Shown here in pieces: positions 1 to 9,670 of a stretch of 53,620 bases of DNA (the first letter of the stretch is position 1; each line of letters starts with the position of its first letter). The notes beneath the pieces are model-generated. The model was not told where the DNA came from. It was given only the letters and a program-made list of their open reading frames with translations, and ran no database searches. The translations under genes and the position numbers were made by a program. This DNA comes from a virus. Location: positions 1 to 53,620 of the IMG/VR virus record IMGVR_UViG_3300032323_001239, one strand, 5' to 3'.

Positions 1-1
1 C

Positions 2-196
2 CCAACATCAGAGGCAACAGGAACTGAGCGTGTATACTATGCACGTCGTGTTCTTTCTGTACAACAGTCACAGTTCTCTTTAGCTCGTAACGCAGCATCA
101 ACATTCCCAGTAACATTCCGTCTGCTTCCAGACGGTGCTTCTGCAAACGTTGGTCAGGAATACGGATTTATTGTAGACCGTGTTCTAACAGTATAA
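2..196 (+). CDS. Tail tube (major tail) protein, C-terminal fragment
   Basis: An open frame runs in from the left edge and ends at TAA 194-196, giving about 64 residues ending in GFIVDRVLTV. The 5' part of the gene lies outside the window. I cannot see a diagnostic motif. The call rests on position: in siphoviruses the major tail protein directly precedes the two tail assembly chaperones and the tape measure gene, as here, and is followed by a strong terminator. Beta-rich composition fits a tail tube subunit. An alternative is another virion protein such as a tail terminator. Confidence 0.6.
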   Translation, partial: PTSEATGTERVYYARRVLSVQQSQFSLARNAASTFPVTFRLLPDGASANVGQEYGFIVDRVLTV

Positions 197-217
197 TTAA
201 TATAAATTAATTAATAG

Positions 218-245
218 AACCCCCCAAGTAATTGGGGGGTTTTCT
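218..245 (+). terminator. Intrinsic terminator after the tail tube gene
   Basis: A perfect 10-bp stem, AACCCCCCAA (218-227) pairing with TTGGGGGGTT (232-241), closes a GTAA loop and runs into a T-rich tail (TTTTCT). It separates the strongly expressed tail tube gene from the tail assembly block. Confidence 0.9.
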
Positions 246-246
246 A

Positions 247-275
247 TTGCTCTGGTATTTTGAATATGATACAAT
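247..275 (+). promoter_or_regulatory. Promoter for tail chaperone/tape measure operon
   Basis: TTGCTC (247-252) is separated by 17 bp from TACAAT (270-275), and TG at 267-268 makes an extended -10. The -35 sits in CTATTGC, close to the CTATTGAC form of other promoters in this window. It lies just after the terminator and before a strong AGGAGG ribosome site. Confidence 0.6.
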
Positions 276-303
276 AATTAAGACTAGATCCTAGGAGGAT
301 TAA

Positions 304-636
304 ATGGCAACAACAGTATACGATGTTGAAGAAATTCAGCTACAGAATGGCGCAACGGTTAAGCTTAAGCCTTTAACAATTAAAGAGCTTCGTGAGTTTA
401 TGAAGGTCATTCAAAGAACACAAGAAGTAACATCAGAAGATGAAACACTAACAATCCTTATTGAGGCTTGTGGAGTAGCATTAAAGAAGCAGCTCCCAGA
501 TCTCGTAGCAGACAAAGACGCATTTGAAGACACACTTGACGTTCCAACTATCAACCGCATCCTAGAAGTTTGCGGAGGAATTAAGATGGACGACCCAAAC
601 CTACTAGCGGCAGCGGTTCTGGCTGGTCAGAACTAG
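304..636 (+). CDS. Tail assembly chaperone (gpG-like)
   Basis: A 110-aa acidic, helical protein just upstream of the tape measure gene, in the place of lambda gpG. It has a short beta start (EIQLQNGATVKLKPLTIKEL) followed by helices, as is usual for actinophage tail assembly chaperones. These proteins bind the tape measure protein during tail assembly and are absent from the virion. AGGAGG lies 6 nt before the ATG. A second frame (-1) opens under the 3' end and continues to 965, so this gene probably also makes a longer frameshifted product. Confidence 0.85.
   Translation: MATTVYDVEEIQLQNGATVKLKPLTIKELREFMKVIQRTQEVTSEDETLTILIEACGVALKKQLPDLVADKDAFEDTLDVPTINRILEVCGGIKMDDPNLLAAAVLAGQN
594..600 (+). 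other. -1 ribosomal frameshift slippery site (CCCAAAC)
   Basis: In the chaperone frame the sequence reads C CCA AAC, an exact X XXY YYZ heptamer. A -1 slip re-pairs the tRNAs with CCC and AAA. The -1 frame is closed by TAA at 582-584 but open from 585 to 962, so the slip must fall between 585 and the 0-frame stop at 634. This heptamer is the only canonical slippery site I see in that interval. Confidence 0.8.
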
Positions 637-965
637 ATCTAGCCGCTTTAGAGGGAGAGGTTTTTCTTTTAGGTAATTGGAAAAATTACGAAGAACTAGA
701 AGATAGTCTTTCAATGCCAGAGATGGTCCAGACTTTTAAGTCAATGCAAAAAACGGAATCAGAGAAAAGGCAGTTCTTAGCTTCGATTCAAGGTGTTGAA
801 TTAAATGAAAGCAGTAATAACGAGGAGGGTTCTTCCTTCGAAGATATCAAACGTAGAGCAATGGGAATTAATGCATCAGCAGATGATGTTGTTTCTTTAC
901 AAGGCTCATTTGCATCAGATGCAGGGTTTGGAATTGGAGCGGGGCTAGGATACTTTAAAGGGTAA
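600..965 (+). CDS. Tail assembly chaperone, frameshift extension (gpGT T-part)
   Basis: This -1 frame is open from 585 to TAA 963-965 and has no convincing ribosome site of its own. After a slip at 594-600 it adds about 121 residues to the first chaperone, starting with a Gly/Ser-rich linker and then a helical part (LGNWKNYEELEDSLSMPEM). The layout matches the conserved G/GT arrangement of long-tailed phages, in which the rarer GT fusion bridges the tape measure protein and tail tube subunits. The first in-frame ATG, at 714, is probably not used. The fused product would be about 220 aa (304-965). Confidence 0.75.
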   Translation, partial: PTSGSGSGWSELDLAALEGEVFLLGNWKNYEELEDSLSMPEMVQTFKSMQKTESEKRQFLASIQGVELNESSNNEEGSSFEDIKRRAMGINASADDVVSLQGSFASDAGFGIGAGLGYFKG

Positions 966-974
966 AATATATAC

Positions 975-3900
975 ATGGCAGATAATTTAATCACTACCAA
1001 CATTACCGCCAACGCAGACTTCACGAGTTTAAGAACTCAGCTGGCTGGGGTTACTGCCCAACTCGTAAAACTGCAAGAAACAACGGCGGGAACTAACGCC
1101 AAGCTTGCAAATCAAATTGCAGTAATGAATAAGTCCTTCGCAGAAACTATGCGATCAACAGGACAGTTTTCATCACACTTTGTATCGCTCACGTCAGACG
1201 TAGAAAAATTTGGTAAGAACCTAGATAGAGGAAGACTTAAGCTAGGAGAGTACTACAATGCCTGGAGTGGGCATACAAGGAGAACAAGTACATTAATTAA
1301 AGACCTTGCTAAACAGCAGGTTATGCTTGAACAAGCAATAGTTCAGCCCGTTGGTAAAAACGCACAGGGCTTGATGCAATACAACGTAATGGTTGCAAAG
1401 GGATTAGATGAAGTAAAGAATAAGACAGCTATTGCAAGACAAGAGCTAGCCATCATGAACAAGGTTATGCTAGATGGATCTAATCAGCTTATTAACTGGG
1501 GTAAGAATACTCAGTGGGCTGGTCGTCAGTTAACAGTTGGCCTAACTGTACCACTAGCAGCATTTGGCATGGCTGCACAAAAAGCTTTTAGAGAAGCAGA
1601 CGAAGAATTAGTTAGATTAACAAAGGTTTATGGAGGATTGACTGCTGTATCCGCAGCAGAATTGGCCAAGGTTAGAAAAGATGTTTCAGCAACCGCAAAA
1701 GAAATTGCTGGATCATATGGTCTTGCTTTTAAAGATACAATAGCACTAGCAGCAGATTTAGCAGCAACAGGACAAGAAGGAAACGATCTTTTAAATGCAA
1801 CAAGAGAAACATCAAGACTTTCAGTACTTGGAGAAATTGATAGACAAGAAGCAATCAAAGCAACCCTTGCTATTCAAAATGCTTTTAAAGAAAATACAGA
1901 TCAGCTTGCAGAGTCTATTAACTTTCTTAACGCAGTTGAAAACCAGACATCTACCACCCTGCAAGATTTAGTTGAAGCAATTCCAAAAGCGGGTCCAGTA
2001 GTTAAGTCTTTGGGCGGAGATGTTCAAGATCTAGCTTTATATCTTACTGCTATGAAAGAAGGCGGAGTAAACGCATCAGAAGGCGCTAACGCAATCAAGT
2101 CAGCAATGGCATCAATGATTAACCCTACAAAGGTTGCAAAAGAACTATTTTTTGGATTTGGAATTGATTTAGATAAAATTGTAACTTCTAATGCAGGTAA
2201 TTTAACACAAACTATTTTAGACCTTCAGTCAGCCCTAGATACCCTAGATCCTCTAAGTAAATCAAGAGCAATTGAACAATTGTTTGGTAAGTTTCAGTAT
2301 GCAAGACTTTCAGCACTCTTTGAAAATATAGGAAAAGAGGGATCTCAAACTGTAAGAGTTATGGAATTAATGGGAGCAACCTCAGCAGAGCTTGCAGGAA
2401 TTGCTGAACGAGAATTATCTATGATAACCGAGTCGGCTTCTGGAAAATTTAAAAGAGCCATGGCATCAGTTCAAGCAGATCTTGCAGGAGTTGGAGAGCA
2501 GTTTTTAAAAATTAGCACAAAGGTTTTAGAAGTAGTAAGCGGAATAATTAAGTTTTTCCAAGGACTTCCAGGACCAGTTAAAACATTTCTAAATGCACTT
2601 GGTGGATTGACTGCATTTGCGGGACCACTAATTATGTTAACTGGTGTTATGGCCAACTTTATTGGTTATGTTACCAAGGGAATTTTTTCTTTAAGACAAA
2701 TGGCTACAGGAGGAAAAGGGTTTAAACTACTTACTCCAGAAATATTAGCAGCAGACGCTGCTGCAAAGGGATTAAGCACAACGTTTTACAGCGACGCAGA
2801 AGCTACTGTTGTTTTAACAAACGCAGTCAATACTCTTGCTGCATCTTTTGATAGTCTTGAAATGAAAGCAAATGCAGCTAAGGTTGCGGTTCAGCCAGGA
2901 ATTGCTACAATAGCTGGCAATGTAATTGCTTCGGGAAACCCAACTGGAAGAATAGTTGATAAAAACAATCCGTTAATTGGAGACCCATACTCAAGGGATA
3001 TGTCTCATATGATCCCTGCTGGAAGTCCTCAAATGGGAACTATATTTGGAACAGTTCCAGGAGCGGGTCCAGTAAACGTTAGAGTTGGAAAAAATCCACA
3101 GGCGTATATGGACACAGATTTGCCAAAAATTCCAGGCGTTACTTCTGTCAATGGAATTTCAACAGGAATTGTTTCTCAAGAAGCAGCTAAATGGCATGCA
3201 ATGACAGCAGCAATAGCAATGCAGTCAGAGGCAGAAATTAAATTATTAAAAACAGAAGTAATGGCAACTGGAACAATTACATCAAGCCTGTCTGATTCTT
3301 ATCAAGCCCTACTTCCAGAATTTTCAGAAATCACAAGTATGGCCGCACAGGAAACAGCTTTAATTGTTAAGCAGCTACAACAAAGTAAATTAACAGCAGA
3401 TGAAGCAAGACTTAAAGTAATCCAATTAAATGCAACAGTTGAAGCAATGCTTGCTGAAACAGCTCAGAAGATTGCAGCTGGACAAGGAAGAACTGTAAAC
3501 CTAACAACAGTTCCATTAACATCTCAGCCTGTAGTAGACCCAGCTACTGGAAAATCAAATATGAAAGAAATGTTCCACAAGGGCTCTACAAAAGAAATAG
3601 CGGACAGAATTGCAAGAGCTTTAGGTGGAGTTAGAACATCTGGCGCAGGATATAATATTCAAACAACAAAGCCTAAATTTAATAAGGGCGGAATAGTTCC
3701 AGGTACAGGTAATACAGACACCTACCATACAATGGCAGAACCTGAATCATTTGTAATCAACAAGGCTTCAACAGAAAGAAATATGCCAACAATTAGCAAA
3801 CTACTTGGCGGCACACCAACGTTTAGAAATACTGGAGGAATGGTTCCAGTAGTTTTAACTCCTGGAGAAGCAGTCATCCCAGCAAAAATTGCTAAGCGTA

Positions 3901-6900
3901 ATCCAGAATTAATGTTGCAGCTAAATGGAGGCCCAGGAAACACTACTGGCATGGGAAGAAATAAGGGCGGTAAGGGTAAAGCTACAAAAGCAGAACTAGA
4001 TGATGCAGCCAAAAAACTTCTTGCTAAAGCCTTAAAGGTAGATCAAAGAATGTTTGATTCGCCAAATTGGGAACAAGAAGTTAGACTAAGACACATAATG
4101 CATGATGCTGGTGTATATAATAGCTATGCAGGTTTTGACGAACAAACAGCAATCAATATGGCAATAGAAGATTACGATACAGCCTGGGCAAACTCTATTA
4201 AAAAAGACGGGCATCTAGACATGAAAAAGTGGATGCAAGAAAGAATGCGTATTGCAAGATCAAGAGATTCACAAGTAAGAAGAATGATAAGGCTAGAGAT
4301 TGATTCAAAGGAAGGCCCTAGAGCTGGATTTACTCAATATAAAGCTTTCCAGAAGTACCGTGGTCAAAGCGGTGAAAGATTTAGACCAACAAGTAATTTG
4401 ATTGGTGAATTTAGAGCAAGAGCTAACGAATTTGGCGGAATTGGTTTGTTTGATAGTACATCAGACAAGCTATTTAAAAATGGCATAGAAGGAACTGTAT
4501 CAGAGCATACAGCAAGAAGATCATTATGGAGAGACACAAGAGGCAAAGTGTTTAGTCTTGCTGGAAATCTTGGAATGGCTATGCTTGGCGAAAAGGAAAT
4601 TAATCAGCTTACTAACGAGTTAAACAGAGGCACTCGTGGTGTTGTTCCAGACATGCTCACAATGACAAATAAGGGCGTTGATCTTAAAAGAGCATGGAAT
4701 GCTAAAAAAGGAATTGGTTCAAATAAAGCAGAAGCTATTGCATTCTTAAAGAGAGCAATGCAAGGGTTGGTAGATAGAAGATCGGGATTTAGACCAAACA
4801 ACACAATGTTTGCTCATGCAGGATTCAATGAGGGTGGACAGATCCCAGGTCAATTTGCACAAAAACTATTTGGCGGAGGAAGAGCAATGTTCCTTGGAAT
4901 GCCTAGAACTATTAAGCAGGTAGAAGCTCAAAGAGCAGCAAGAGCATCTATGGAAAAAGCAAGCCAAGCAGTTAAGGATTCTAGATTTAGCAAAACTCCA
5001 GTAACTGATTACGATGAGCTTATAGAGCCAACCTCTGGAAGAAGTTTTCCAGTTTCTGGAATTGGTGGAGTATACAATAAAAACGGAGAAAAAGTTTTTG
5101 TTAAGCCAGTCCTCGATGAAAAGGCAGCGCTTGCTGAAATAAGAGCAACTCAAATCGCTCGTGAAGTTCATGGCTTGCAAACACCTGATCAAAGAATTGT
5201 AGTTATGAGGGACCCAACTGATCCAAAGGGTTCCAGAACATTGCTAGCATTAGAATCTAAATATAATCCTGCTATTGCAAATCAAGACGGCAAGTTTAAT
5301 GAAGATCAATATTTTAGACAGCTAGTTGCATCTGCATTACGTGGAGACAAGGATTTAGGAAGAGGTAATCTTTCAGGAAATATTCTTGCAGATGTTGGTA
5401 CAGCTGGAGTATTTGCAACAGCCTCTGGCCCAAGAGATTACTCTGCAACAATTCCTTCATTTAAGCATCAAGCAATGGTTAATTTAATGGGAGTAAAGGG
5501 AAGTGGAGCAAAGAAGTTTTTTGCCGAATCTACCGTAGATATTCCGATGGGCATGACTGCTGATCAATATAATGATCGCATGCTTGACGAGATTAATAGG
5601 GCCTTGCCTAAGTTAAAACAAACTATTTCAAGGTTTCCTGATTTAACTTCAGAAGAAAAGTCTATTTATAATGCAATGATTGCAAGACTAGAAGATGCAA
5701 GAAGGAAAACATATGGAGACCTTCATGGAATACACTCATCATTAAAAATAGCGCCAGAAAAGACTATGACTCCAGCTGCTATTGCTAAAATGATTGCTGC
5801 GGATGAACTTAAGCGCAGACAGCGTGGTCACTCTGTTAGCCTTTCAGACAATAGTTTTAAAACTGAAGCAAATGGATTTAACATCGGAGGAATGATTGGA
5901 AATGTTCTTAAGGGTAGAGCAATGCACAGAATTGGTGCAGGCTTTGGTCCAACAGGTGCTCCTAAGCCAAGCATGTACGAGTCAGCTCCATGGGGAGTTA
6001 ATTCATTATCAATTGAAATGGCAGAAAAGTTATTTGCAAGTAGTGGATTAAGAAAAAATACTCAAAAGCATTTGTACGATAAGTTTGCTGCCGCATTAGC
6101 AAAAGAAAAGCCTTACGGTTATGTTAAAGATGCAAAGGGATCTTTGAAGAATGCACTTGAGCCACATATTTTAGACTCAGTAATAAGATCAGCAGCTTCC
6201 GACCTTATTTCTGATAGAAATGTATCTAAGCAGTTGTCTCCTATAGACAGAGACATATTAAAGAAAAAGTATTTAAACTGGGATTCTAAAAAAGATACTC
6301 CATTGACAGAGTCTTTAAAGCAAATTATATTTGGATTAGAAAAAAGAGAAATGGGCGGACCAGTTAATGCTGGACAGCCATACATTGTAGGAGAAAAGGG
6401 TCCAGAAATATTTGTTCCTAAAAACGCAGGAGGCATTGTTCCAAACGGATACATGGATGGCGGTAGCGTTAAAAATGGATACATGAAGGGCGGCATGGTT
6501 GCTATGGCTGCAGCTTCGTTAGTTCCAATGGTTCTTTCTAGTAAAATTGCTAATCCTTTGCTTCAAACAATAATGCAGACACTTTCATTTATCATACCTC
6601 AAATGATGATGACAGCAATGATGCAGACAAAGGTTGAAGGCAGCCAAGGGCGAGTTGGAAGATTAATGTCTAAGATTCCAGACAGCGCAAAAACTCCTAT
6701 GTTTTCTACAGCACGAGGAACAGACGGAAAAATTTTAAGCGCTTATGGAGCAGGTCTTCAAAATGCTGCTAAAAACGGAAACTTATTGACAAGAACACTT
6801 GCAAGAGTTGGAATGGGTATTACAAGATTAAATGTTGGACTTGCCGTAGCAACTGGAGCTTTTATTGCTATTAATAAAAGAATAAGAGATCACAATGAGC

Positions 6901-9206
6901 ATTTAAGAATTGGCGTTACTCAATACGGACTAACAGAAGAGGCTGCTAAAAAAGCAGGACTTAAGTTTACTGATTACAATTCAAAGCTTGCAGATACTGT
7001 AAAAAGCATAGAAGCAATAAGAGAAAGAAATCAATTCTTGTTTGAAAGCTTGCAGGATGCTGGCTTGCCTATATCCATGACAATTGAAGAGTATAAGAAG
7101 CTTAAAAAAGAAGTTAAGGAAGTCTATACAGACCAAATTAAACTAATTAATCAGTCTAAAGAAAGTGAATTGCCACAGGTAGCAATAGATATTAAGACTG
7201 CGCTAATGGCTGCTGGAATGTCAGCAGATGACGCAAGTAAAAAAATATTTGCAATGTTTAAGCTTTCTGAAAAGGGAGAAAAGGCTGGTGCATTTACTGT
7301 AGGTAATCGTGCATTTAGAAACATTAGGACAGGACAAGATGCAGCAGTAGCTGCAATAAATACTTACACAACCGCTTCAGATGGACGTGAAAAAGCACAG
7401 GCAGTCAATACAGGTCTAACAGCTATCGACGCTGGAATTATAGATATGATTGAACAAAGTAAAAAAGCTGCAAGAGCAGACAAGACAGGCAACACACAAG
7501 TATTAACTCAGTATCAAGCACAGGAAGCAATGCTTAAGAAACTAAATCAGCTAGAGTCTTCTAAGGCTGTCTTAACCGCAAAAACTAGAGCAGAAATGAT
7601 TAAGCAAAATCCAGAACTTAAAAAAATTATCAACCCATTAGATACAGTTGTTAGCTTATTTGAAAAAATGAATCTTGCAGCAAAAGGATTTACTGGAGAC
7701 CTTTCAAAGTTGGGTGCAGAAGCAGTAAGCACACTTTCTAGAATTGCTGATTCAGTTTCTGAATCAACCATTACGGCAAATAAGGTTGGAATACTAGAAA
7801 AAAATTATGCCCTTCTAGGAAGATTAACGGCTCAGCAAAAGATTCTTGCAGCTGCAGCTAGAGGACAGAGTGCTCAGCAACAAATAAATACTAGAGAGCA
7901 ACTAAAGGGTTTACAAAAACAAATAGATGCAAATAATAAACTTGCAGAGGCAAGACTAAAAGCCCTAGATGCAGCAAAGCAAGAGGGAGACATTGCAAGA
8001 CAAATCGCTAAAGCGCAAGCTGCATACGAGGCTGCTTTGGCAACAGGCAATACCGCTGCTGCACAACAGGCAAGCCTAGACATTCAGGGTCTGCAATCAG
8101 ATCAACAGTATAACGCTCAAAAGAAAGCAATTGAAGATGCCCTTAAGCTAGCTAATGCTCCTCTCGAGGCTAAGATAAAGTTAATTAATGATGGCCAGCA
8201 AAAGCTTAGCGACAACGCAAGCATTGCTGCAGAATCATTAAGTAAGTTAAATGAAAAAATTGCAAAAGAAAAACAAAAAATTGATGATGTTAATAAAGCA
8301 ATGACTACTCTAGCAATTAATGCAATTGCCGCAGGAATGACTCTTAAAGAATATCTAGGAACAGATGCTGGAAGGCAAGATTCTGCGGCTGTAGTGGGAA
8401 CTGTAAATACAGCAAGACCAGATACGGTTGTTAAGCCTCCATTGCAGTTAAGAAGATCTCCAAGGGTATCTACTCCAAGCGTAACAGACCAAGCTGCAGG
8501 ATTTATGGGTGGCGTAACGGGAGCTGTTGAAAAGGGGTTAGCCGCAAAAGGAATTACAGTGTCCGCAATGACTGGAGACATTATTATCAATGGCAAAAAA
8601 ATGGATGTAGGTCAGTCAAAAGCTACTGCTAAAATTGGATTTGTTCCTAAAACTCTTGGGGCAGAAGCTGGAGCCATGGCAGGAACTACTTTAGTTTCAC
8701 CAGTTGCATTAACGGCAGCAGGTGCTACACAGGTATCTGATGGAAAGCGAGGCTCTACCTGGGTTGGAGTTGAGTTCCTAGATAAAAATGGAAAAAAATG
8801 GAAAGTAACTTCTGATGCAGGAAGGACAGGGCAACTTAATGTTCAAGCAGTAAAGGCTGGATACGGTACCATGAAACTTAATCCAAAGGTTCCAACCATT
8901 GTTGGAGACCGTGGCCCAGAAATGGCATTTGGTGGAATGATTATTCCTAACATGGCTAAGGTTCCATATGCCTCTCCTAGATATGACGTTAAGCAAGCAG
9001 AAAAAATGTTTGAGCCAATGAGGAATTCAAGCGGAGGGCAGGGAGTAATAAACTATACTCAAGTAATTAATGCTTCTCCAGGAATGAATGAGGATCAATT
9101 AATAAGTAAAGCAAAGGTTGCAGCCTACGAATTCTTGCAGGCTAATATAAAAACTAATGCTAAAATGGTAGGAAACACAATGAATGTAGGTATTAAAAAG
9201 ACATGA
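975..9206 (+). CDS. Tail tape measure protein, 2743 aa, with kinase-like insert
   Basis: The largest gene in the window follows the chaperones, as tape measure genes do. Residues about 1-200 are helical. About 200-480 resemble the TP901-type tape measure core, and hydrophobic segments lie near 537-572 and 1841-1884. Loops with the GG-x-V-x(n)-GEKGPE-type motif recur at about 905-930, 954-979, 1794-1826 and 2640-2662, a usual feature of long actinophage tape measures. Residues about 1340-1640 look like a HipA/PI-kinase-type domain: Gly-rich loop 1363-1371, K1377, E1388, D1460-x4-N1465, D1473. At about 0.15 nm per residue the predicted tail is near 400 nm. No lytic transglycosylase or peptidase motif is obvious. 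The start ATG has only a weak ribosome site. The tail protein downstream overlaps by 4 nt. Confidence 0.95.
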   Translation: MADNLITTNITANADFTSLRTQLAGVTAQLVKLQETTAGTNAKLANQIAVMNKSFAETMRSTGQFSSHFVSLTSDVEKFGKNLDRGRLKLGEYYNAWSGHTRRTSTLIKDLAKQQVMLEQAIVQPVGKNAQGLMQYNVMVAKGLDEVKNKTAIARQELAIMNKVMLDGSNQLINWGKNTQWAGRQLTVGLTVPLAAFGMAAQKAFREADEELVRLTKVYGGLTAVSAAELAKVRKDVSATAKEIAGSYGLAFKDTIALAADLAATGQEGNDLLNATRETSRLSVLGEIDRQEAIKATLAIQNAFKENTDQLAESINFLNAVENQTSTTLQDLVEAIPKAGPVVKSLGGDVQDLALYLTAMKEGGVNASEGANAIKSAMASMINPTKVAKELFFGFGIDLDKIVTSNAGNLTQTILDLQSALDTLDPLSKSRAIEQLFGKFQYARLSALFENIGKEGSQTVRVMELMGATSAELAGIAERELSMITESASGKFKRAMASVQADLAGVGEQFLKISTKVLEVVSGIIKFFQGLPGPVKTFLNALGGLTAFAGPLIMLTGVMANFIGYVTKGIFSLRQMATGGKGFKLLTPEILAADAAAKGLSTTFYSDAEATVVLTNAVNTLAASFDSLEMKANAAKVAVQPGIATIAGNVIASGNPTGRIVDKNNPLIGDPYSRDMSHMIPAGSPQMGTIFGTVPGAGPVNVRVGKNPQAYMDTDLPKIPGVTSVNGISTGIVSQEAAKWHAMTAAIAMQSEAEIKLLKTEVMATGTITSSLSDSYQALLPEFSEITSMAAQETALIVKQLQQSKLTADEARLKVIQLNATVEAMLAETAQKIAAGQGRTVNLTTVPLTSQPVVDPATGKSNMKEMFHKGSTKEIADRIARALGGVRTSGAGYNIQTTKPKFNKGGIVPGTGNTDTYHTMAEPESFVINKASTERNMPTISKLLGGTPTFRNTGGMVPVVLTPGEAVIPAKIAKRNPELMLQLNGGPGNTTGMGRNKGGKGKATKAELDDAAKKLLAKALKVDQRMFDSPNWEQEVRLRHIMHDAGVYNSYAGFDEQTAINMAIEDYDTAWANSIKKDGHLDMKKWMQERMRIARSRDSQVRRMIRLEIDSKEGPRAGFTQYKAFQKYRGQSGERFRPTSNLIGEFRARANEFGGIGLFDSTSDKLFKNGIEGTVSEHTARRSLWRDTRGKVFSLAGNLGMAMLGEKEINQLTNELNRGTRGVVPDMLTMTNKGVDLKRAWNAKKGIGSNKAEAIAFLKRAMQGLVDRRSGFRPNNTMFAHAGFNEGGQIPGQFAQKLFGGGRAMFLGMPRTIKQVEAQRAARASMEKASQAVKDSRFSKTPVTDYDELIEPTSGRSFPVSGIGGVYNKNGEKVFVKPVLDEKAALAEIRATQIAREVHGLQTPDQRIVVMRDPTDPKGSRTLLALESKYNPAIANQDGKFNEDQYFRQLVASALRGDKDLGRGNLSGNILADVGTAGVFATASGPRDYSATIPSFKHQAMVNLMGVKGSGAKKFFAESTVDIPMGMTADQYNDRMLDEINRALPKLKQTISRFPDLTSEEKSIYNAMIARLEDARRKTYGDLHGIHSSLKIAPEKTMTPAAIAKMIAADELKRRQRGHSVSLSDNSFKTEANGFNIGGMIGNVLKGRAMHRIGAGFGPTGAPKPSMYESAPWGVNSLSIEMAEKLFASSGLRKNTQKHLYDKFAAALAKEKPYGYVKDAKGSLKNALEPHILDSVIRSAASDLISDRNVSKQLSPIDRDILKKKYLNWDSKKDTPLTESLKQIIFGLEKREMGGPVNAGQPYIVGEKGPEIFVPKNAGGIVPNGYMDGGSVKNGYMKGGMVAMAAASLVPMVLSSKIANPLLQTIMQTLSFIIPQMMMTAMMQTKVEGSQGRVGRLMSKIPDSAKTPMFSTARGTDGKILSAYGAGLQNAAKNGNLLTRTLARVGMGITRLNVGLAVATGAFIAINKRIRDHNEHLRIGVTQYGLTEEAAKKAGLKFTDYNSKLADTVKSIEAIRERNQFLFESLQDAGLPISMTIEEYKKLKKEVKEVYTDQIKLINQSKESELPQVAIDIKTALMAAGMSADDASKKIFAMFKLSEKGEKAGAFTVGNRAFRNIRTGQDAAVAAINTYTTASDGREKAQAVNTGLTAIDAGIIDMIEQSKKAARADKTGNTQVLTQYQAQEAMLKKLNQLESSKAVLTAKTRAEMIKQNPELKKIINPLDTVVSLFEKMNLAAKGFTGDLSKLGAEAVSTLSRIADSVSESTITANKVGILEKNYALLGRLTAQQKILAAAARGQSAQQQINTREQLKGLQKQIDANNKLAEARLKALDAAKQEGDIARQIAKAQAAYEAALATGNTAAAQQASLDIQGLQSDQQYNAQKKAIEDALKLANAPLEAKIKLINDGQQKLSDNASIAAESLSKLNEKIAKEKQKIDDVNKAMTTLAINAIAAGMTLKEYLGTDAGRQDSAAVVGTVNTARPDTVVKPPLQLRRSPRVSTPSVTDQAAGFMGGVTGAVEKGLAAKGITVSAMTGDIIINGKKMDVGQSKATAKIGFVPKTLGAEAGAMAGTTLVSPVALTAAGATQVSDGKRGSTWVGVEFLDKNGKKWKVTSDAGRTGQLNVQAVKAGYGTMKLNPKVPTIVGDRGPEMAFGGMIIPNMAKVPYASPRYDVKQAEKMFEPMRNSSGGQGVINYTQVINASPGMNEDQLISKAKVAAYEFLQANIKTNAKMVGNTMNVGIKKT

Positions 9207-9670
9207 GCTACCCAATGAATCTACCAGTAGGATCTTTGCTGTATTTTGATACAGGAACTAATCCAACAACCCCAACCTGGACAAAGGTATCTGAACATAA
9301 CAGATCAAGTGCTTCCTTGGACATAGAAAGAATAGAAAAGACCCAAAGGATGTCCAACGGATCTCTTAGAAAAATTTGGATTGCAGACAAAAAGTTATTT
9401 AGCTCAAGTTGGTCAATGCTTCCAACCTACAACACAATGACAGTGGACGGCGGTATGGGTGCTTCAGAAATTCAATCCTTTTATTTAAATAAAGGAAAGG
9501 GAGCATTTAAAGTAAAGATATCCTACAATGGAGTCGCTGCCAGAGATGAAATTATTTCAATGGTATTTACTTCATGCAATTTTACAATTATGAAAAGAAA
9601 TGTTAAATCTTCTTCAGCTTCCGTCCCACAAGAATTCTGGGACGTATCTCTTTCTCTAGAAGAGGTATAA
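9203..9670 (+). CDS. Distal tail-type protein
   Basis: This 155-aa beta-rich protein overlaps the tape measure stop through ATGA and is followed by the large hub protein. That is the usual place of a distal tail (Dit-like) protein, which links the tail tube to the hub. It has a typical opening (LPVGSLLYFDTG) and a Trp/Ser-rich strand pattern (WIADKKLFSSSWSMLP). I see no enzyme motif. The call rests on order and composition and would be settled by structure prediction. Confidence 0.65.
   Translation: MSYPMNLPVGSLLYFDTGTNPTTPTWTKVSEHNRSSASLDIERIEKTQRMSNGSLRKIWIADKKLFSSSWSMLPTYNTMTVDGGMGASEIQSFYLNKGKGAFKVKISYNGVAARDEIISMVFTSCNFTIMKRNVKSSSASVPQEFWDVSLSLEEV

Noticed and set aside
714-965. Independent gene starting at ATG 714
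   Set aside because: No ribosome site; the frame is open upstream to 585 and fits the frameshifted chaperone extension much better.
8117-8596. 159-aa - strand frame in the tape measure gene
   Set aside because: Antisense to a coherent + strand protein, no start signal, hydrophobic composition typical of reversed Ala/Lys-rich coding.
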